Source: Bacteroidetes bacterium UBA6161 (GTDB taxonomy: Bacteria; Bacteroidota; Bacteroidia; NS11-12g; UBA955). From it: a DNA stretch of 7,921 nucleotides. The notes under the pieces were generated by a model that did no database searches, was not told the origin of the DNA, and was given only the letters and a program-made list of their open reading frames with translations. The stretch's first letter is position 1. Every line of letters begins with the position of its first letter. Shown here piece after piece: positions 5,304 through 7,921 of the stretch. The stretch lies in NCBI GenBank assembly GCA_002422315.1, contig DIUJ01000025.1:2732-10652 (forward strand), given 5' to 3'. Both the position numbers and the translations under genes were made by a program.

Positions 5304-6431
5304 TTAGTTTGCGGTAGCGCCTAAAACTTTTTCAACTGGGGTATATTCTAAATTGAAAGCCTGGGCCACACCTTCGTATACAACTTTGCCTTCTACAACG
5401 TTTAAACCAAGTTTAAGTTCGTTGTTTTCTAAGCAAGCTTTTTTCCATCCTTTGTTTGCTAACTGAATTGCATAAGGAAGGGTAGCATTGGTAAGGGCTA
5501 GGGTAGAAGTATAAGGAACTGCACCGGGCATGTTTGCTACACAATAGTGAACCACACCATCTACTTCATAAACAGGTTCTGCGTGTGTAGTTGGTTTAGA
5601 AGTTTCAAAGCAACCACCTTGGTCAATAGCAACGTCGGCAATTACAGAACCTTTTTTCATGCTAGGAAGCATGTCTCTGGTTATAAGTTTAGGAGCTTTA
5701 GCACCTGGGATTAATACCCCTCCAATTACCAAATCTGCTGTTTTTATAGCCTCACGAATATTGTATTCGCTGCTGTATTGTGTATTTACGTTTGCAGGCA
5801 TAATATCGTCTAGTTGTCTTAAACGATTCAAAGAAATATCCATAATGGTAACATTTGCGCCTAATCCTGCTGCCATTTTAGCTGCCTGAGTACCCACTAT
5901 ACCACCGCCTAATACCAATACTTCTGCTGGTTTAACCCCAGGTACGCCACCAAGTAGCACGCCTCTTCCACCCATTGGTTTTTCTAGGTATTTTGCTCCT
6001 TCTTGTATAGACATTCTGCCTGCTACTTCGCTCATAGGAACAAGAAGAGGAAGGCTACGGTCTGTTTTTTCTACAGTTTCGTAAGCCAAACACACAGAAC
6101 CGCTTTGGATCATTGCATGCGTTAATGGCTCATAAGAAGCAAAGTGGAAATAAGTAAATAGCAACTGGTTTGCTTTTATAAGTTTGTATTCAGACTCTAT
6201 GGGTTCTTTTACTTTTACAATCATTTCTGCAACAGCATATACTTCTTCTATGCTAGGAAGTAAAGTAGCTCCTGCACTTTTGTATGCTTCGTCAGAAAAT
6301 CCACTCCCGTTTCCAGCGGTAGATTGCACATAAACGGTATGTCCGTTTTTAATAAATTCAGAAACACCGGCAGGAGTAACAGCTACGCGGTTCTCATTGT
6401 TTTTGATTTCTTTTGGAACTCCAATTATCAT
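5304..6431 (-). CDS. ald: Alanine dehydrogenase
   Basis: This enzyme reversibly oxidises L-alanine to pyruvate and ammonia with NAD+, linking amino-acid use to central carbon metabolism in the cytosol. The 375-residue length is normal for the family. Known active-site positions are all present at the standard numbering: Arg15 (NENRVAV), Lys75 (VKVKEP), His96 (YFHFAS) and Asp270 (VAIDQGG). The NAD-binding Rossmann loop is GGGIVG (175-180), with Asp198 in IMDIS at the end of the second strand, as expected for NAD rather than NADP. The N-terminal MIIGVPKEIKNNENRVA is the canonical start, so ATG 6429-6431 is secure. The gene ends at its own terminator. The related transhydrogenase alpha subunit is excluded by the intact alanine-site residues and by the length. 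Confidence 0.97.
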   Translation of the reverse strand: MIIGVPKEIKNNENRVAVTPAGVSEFIKNGHTVYVQSTAGNGSGFSDEAYKSAGATLLPSIEEVYAVAEMIVKVKEPIESEYKLIKANQLLFTYFHFASYEPLTHAMIQSGSVCLAYETVEKTDRSLPLLVPMSEVAGRMSIQEGAKYLEKPMGGRGVLLGGVPGVKPAEVLVLGGGIVGTQAAKMAAGLGANVTIMDISLNRLRQLDDIMPANVNTQYSSEYNIREAIKTADLVIGGVLIPGAKAPKLITRDMLPSMKKGSVIADVAIDQGGCFETSKPTTHAEPVYEVDGVVHYCVANMPGAVPYTSTLALTNATLPYAIQLANKGWKKACLENNELKLGLNVVEGKVVYEGVAQAFNLEYTPVEKVLGATAN

Positions 6432-6471
6432 AGGATTGTTTTTAATATTTTTAAGATTGAAATTTGCGCCA

Positions 6472-6479
6472 CAAAAATA
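6472..6479 (-). promoter_or_regulatory. Candidate -7 box of a Bacteroidota promoter for ald
   Basis: On the minus strand this reads tatttttg, matching the Bacteroidota TAnnTTTG -7 consensus, about 40 bases before the ald ATG. No good TTTG -33 box lies at the usual distance, only a T-rich run. The call rests on one motif in AT-rich DNA. Confidence 0.35.
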
Positions 6480-6519
6480 AGGATTTAATTGCGATAAAAA
6501 AATACTTCAAAAGCCAAGC

Positions 6520-7611
6520 TTAGAACCACTTTTTTCTTTTGAAAAAGTATACCATAGCCAAAGTAATTACACCCATTATTCCCCAAACAAGGTAATACCC
6601 ATATTCCCATTCTAGTTCAGGCATTTCTTTGAAATTCATGCCGTAAACGCCTACCAAAAAGGTAAGAGGGATAAATATAGTGCTAATAATGGTTAGCATT
6701 TGGATTACTTTGTTCATTTGGAAACTAACTGTACTTAAATACATGTCTTTGATGCCTGTAGTAAGCTCTCGGTAGCTTTCTAACAAGTCCAAAATATGGA
6801 AAATATGGTCGTAAACATCGGTAAAATATCGCTGTGTATCGCTGCTAATTATGGGGTTTGGGTTGCGCTGAATTCTGCTAATGGCCTCGCGAAGGGGAAA
6901 AGCATATCGCCTAAAGTAGAGCAATTCTCTTTTTAATTCATGGATGTCGTTCATGTGGTTTGCATTGGCATGCTGAAACACATTTTCCTCTAATTCTTCT
7001 ACGCTTTCTCCCAATTTTTCGATATACTGAAAATAATGGTCTACCACCAAGTCTGTAAGGGCATACAATAGGTAGTCGGCTCCTCTTTGCCTAATTCTCC
7101 CTCCAGAGGTTCTTATTCGTTCTCTTACCTCCATAAATACATCGCCAGGTTTTTCTTGAAAAGACAATAAAATTTGTGGCATTAGGACCATCGTTATCTG
7201 TTCGTCTTGTACTTTTTCGTTTGGGGTGTATTCTTTTACCATGCGCAAGCATAAGGATACATATTCCCCATAGTCATCCATTTTGGGTAATTGGTCAGTA
7301 TTTAAAATGTCTTCTAACAACAGGTTGTGCAAGTGAAAAAGTTCGCCAATTTCTTTTAGAACCTCTACATTGTGCAAGCCTTCGATATTTAGCCATAAGA
7401 TTTGATTTTCTTTGGGAAGGTATTCTTTTAATTCGCTTACACTATGTATGTCTTTTTCTAATACTTCGCTTTCATGAAACAAAAAAAGAGACAACAAAGT
7501 GTTGTCTGAGAAACTCCCAACTTGTTTTTTAAGAGCTCCTGGGGGCAAGCCAACTTGTCTGCCGGGTTGTTTTAGTTTTCTCTTGTTCAGGGCTTGTTTT
7601 TTGTTTGCCAT
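6520..7611 (-). CDS. corA: CorA-type magnesium/cobalt channel
   Basis: CorA forms a pentameric inner-membrane channel that brings Mg2+ (and Co2+) into the cell. With the start at ATG 7609-7611 the protein has 363 residues. It shows the basic, GLPPGAL-containing N-terminus (about 21-27), a long cytosolic alpha/beta domain and helical stalk (RGADYLLYALTDLVVDHYF, ELKRELLYFRR), a first membrane helix (about 305-323, ending in FLVGVYGMNF) with the selectivity motif GMN at 324-326, an acidic loop (EMPELEWEYG), a second helix (about 339-356) and the basic tail KRKKWF. The frame stays open to ATG 7714-7716. The extra 35 residues are Ser/Asn/Cys-rich and unlike CorA, and a -7 box lies just upstream of 7611, so I prefer the shorter start. 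The gene ends 88 bases before ald, with no convincing terminator between them. Confidence 0.93.
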   Translation of the reverse strand: MANKKQALNKRKLKQPGRQVGLPPGALKKQVGSFSDNTLLSLFLFHESEVLEKDIHSVSELKEYLPKENQILWLNIEGLHNVEVLKEIGELFHLHNLLLEDILNTDQLPKMDDYGEYVSLCLRMVKEYTPNEKVQDEQITMVLMPQILLSFQEKPGDVFMEVRERIRTSGGRIRQRGADYLLYALTDLVVDHYFQYIEKLGESVEELEENVFQHANANHMNDIHELKRELLYFRRYAFPLREAISRIQRNPNPIISSDTQRYFTDVYDHIFHILDLLESYRELTTGIKDMYLSTVSFQMNKVIQMLTIISTIFIPLTFLVGVYGMNFKEMPELEWEYGYYLVWGIMGVITLAMVYFFKRKKWF

Positions 7612-7627
7612 TTTGGATTGATTACAA

Positions 7628-7635
7628 CAAATGTA
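7628..7635 (-). promoter_or_regulatory. Candidate -7 box of a Bacteroidota promoter for corA
   Basis: On the minus strand this reads tacatttg, a match to TAnnTTTG, about 17 bases before the preferred corA ATG. It would give a very short leader and supports the start at 7611 over 7716. No clear -33 TTTG box is seen. Confidence 0.4.
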
Positions 7636-7724
7636 ACAAAAAGCTATTGAAGACTTATTTGAATTAGAAAAATTCGCCATAGTTCTGGCTGTATCTCTTT
7701 CTTGTTGGCGGAACATGTCCCATT

Positions 7725-7769
7725 AAACCTATAAGGTTTTTTTCTCTGATGCTGAAACCTTATAGGTTT
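7725..7769. repeat. Perfect 15-bp inverted repeat between divergent genes
   Basis: The arms aaacctataaggttt (7725-7739) and aaaccttataggttt (7755-7769) are exact reverse complements with a 15-base loop. Each arm is itself a 6+3+6 near-palindrome, so the DNA could form a hairpin, two small hairpins or a cruciform. It lies between the starts of corA (minus) and the YbjQ-like gene (plus), where neither gene needs a terminator. A REP-like repeat or a protein-binding site is therefore more likely. A T-rich stretch after the right arm leaves a terminator role possible. Confidence 0.75.
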
Positions 7770-7808
7770 TCTTCTTCCACTAATATTTTTAACATAAAAA
7801 TAGTTTGG

Positions 7809-7816
7809 TATATTTG
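7809..7816 (+). promoter_or_regulatory. Candidate -7 box for the YbjQ-like gene
   Basis: tatatttg matches the TAnnTTTG consensus 23 bases before the ATG, with only a T-rich stretch (atttt) near the -33 position. The leader carries aaaaaaaggg about 8 bases before the ATG, a plausible ribosome site. Confidence 0.4.
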
Positions 7817-7839
7817 AGGTTTAAAAAAAGGGAAATAAA

Positions 7840-7921
7840 ATGATACTAACGAACACAGAAACTATTCCAGGAAAGGAAATTGTAGAAGTATTGGGTATTT
7901 GCAGAGGAAGCACCGTAAGGG
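7840..7921 (+). CDS. YbjQ/UPF0145 family protein, N-terminal part (3' partial)
   Basis: The 27 visible codons read MILTNTETIPGKEIVEVLG, then ICRGSTVR, the well-conserved start of the YbjQ/UPF0145 family (small cytosolic proteins of about 100-110 residues that form pentamers; annotated as a putative heavy-metal-binding domain, function unproven). The ATG has a purine-rich stretch upstream and a -7-like box. The rest lies beyond the window. It is divergent from corA and shares the ~230-bp intergenic region with it. Confidence 0.88.
   Translation, partial: MILTNTETIPGKEIVEVLGICRGSTVR

Noticed and set aside
5659..5889. Plus-strand ORF inside ald
   Set aside because: Antisense shadow of a highly conserved enzyme.
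6500..6522. Possible corA terminator (AAGC-TTG-GCTT then T-rich, minus strand)
   Set aside because: The stem is only four base pairs and the T-run is 8 bases away; too weak to call.
7176..7532. Plus-strand ORF of 118 codons inside corA
   Set aside because: Antisense shadow; corA coding and membrane motifs account for the sequence.
7612..7716. N-terminal extension of corA to ATG 7714-7716
   Set aside because: The 35 extra residues are unlike CorA, and a -7 promoter box lies inside this stretch; the start at 7611 gives the usual family length.

Overview
The window looks like a piece of a Bacteroidota chromosome, probably from a low-GC free-living or gliding lineage. The evidence is the Bacteroidota-style RHS core (YRYGFNGMEKDSELKGEGNS and RLGRFFSIDP motifs), several TAnnTTTG-type -7 promoter boxes, the lack of strong Shine-Dalgarno sites before most genes, and the lipoprotein-rich gene content. 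It has two halves of very different character.

Left half (1-4401, AT-rich, accessory): an RHS polymorphic-toxin locus with displaced toxin/immunity modules. Module 1 is the C-terminal end of an RHS protein whose body lies outside the window. Its toxin domain resembles SleB-type cell-wall hydrolases, and it abuts a lipoprotein gene (861-1400) that is a good immunity candidate. Module 2 (about 1600-3244) is an orphan RHS tip carrying a glucosaminidase (GH73-like) domain, overlapped by a second lipoprotein gene. Both toxins are thus predicted to cut peptidoglycan, and both partners are predicted to be lipid-anchored facing the periplasm, where such protection is needed. Module 3 is eroded: only about 28 codons of a toxin tail survive (3597-3683), followed by an intact, signal-less immunity-like gene (3696-4010) and a 37-residue lipoprotein ORF (4007-4120).

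Non-coding structure in the left half: each of the three modules is followed, in the same orientation, by the sequence ccgttYtcgctcgcatcttg. Behind modules 2 and 3 this leads into a repeated ~150-bp element with terminal inverted repeats (3432-3590 and 4185-4345). The copy behind module 2 is preceded by a nested 145-bp MITE-like insertion (3287-3431). A ~52-bp inverted pair (1556-1608 and 4351-4401) brackets modules 2 and 3. The layout suggests that toxin/immunity cassettes are added, lost or exchanged at these repeats. That is inference, because no recombinase gene is visible here.

Right half (4402-7921, conserved housekeeping genes): on the minus strand, corA (Mg2+/Co2+ channel), ald (alanine dehydrogenase) and a YbfF-like alpha/beta-hydrolase. 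A clear intrinsic terminator lies between ald and the hydrolase. At the right edge a YbjQ/UPF0145-type gene starts on the plus strand, divergent from corA, with a perfect 15-bp inverted repeat between them. These genes have no evident functional link to the toxin locus and mark its chromosomal flank.
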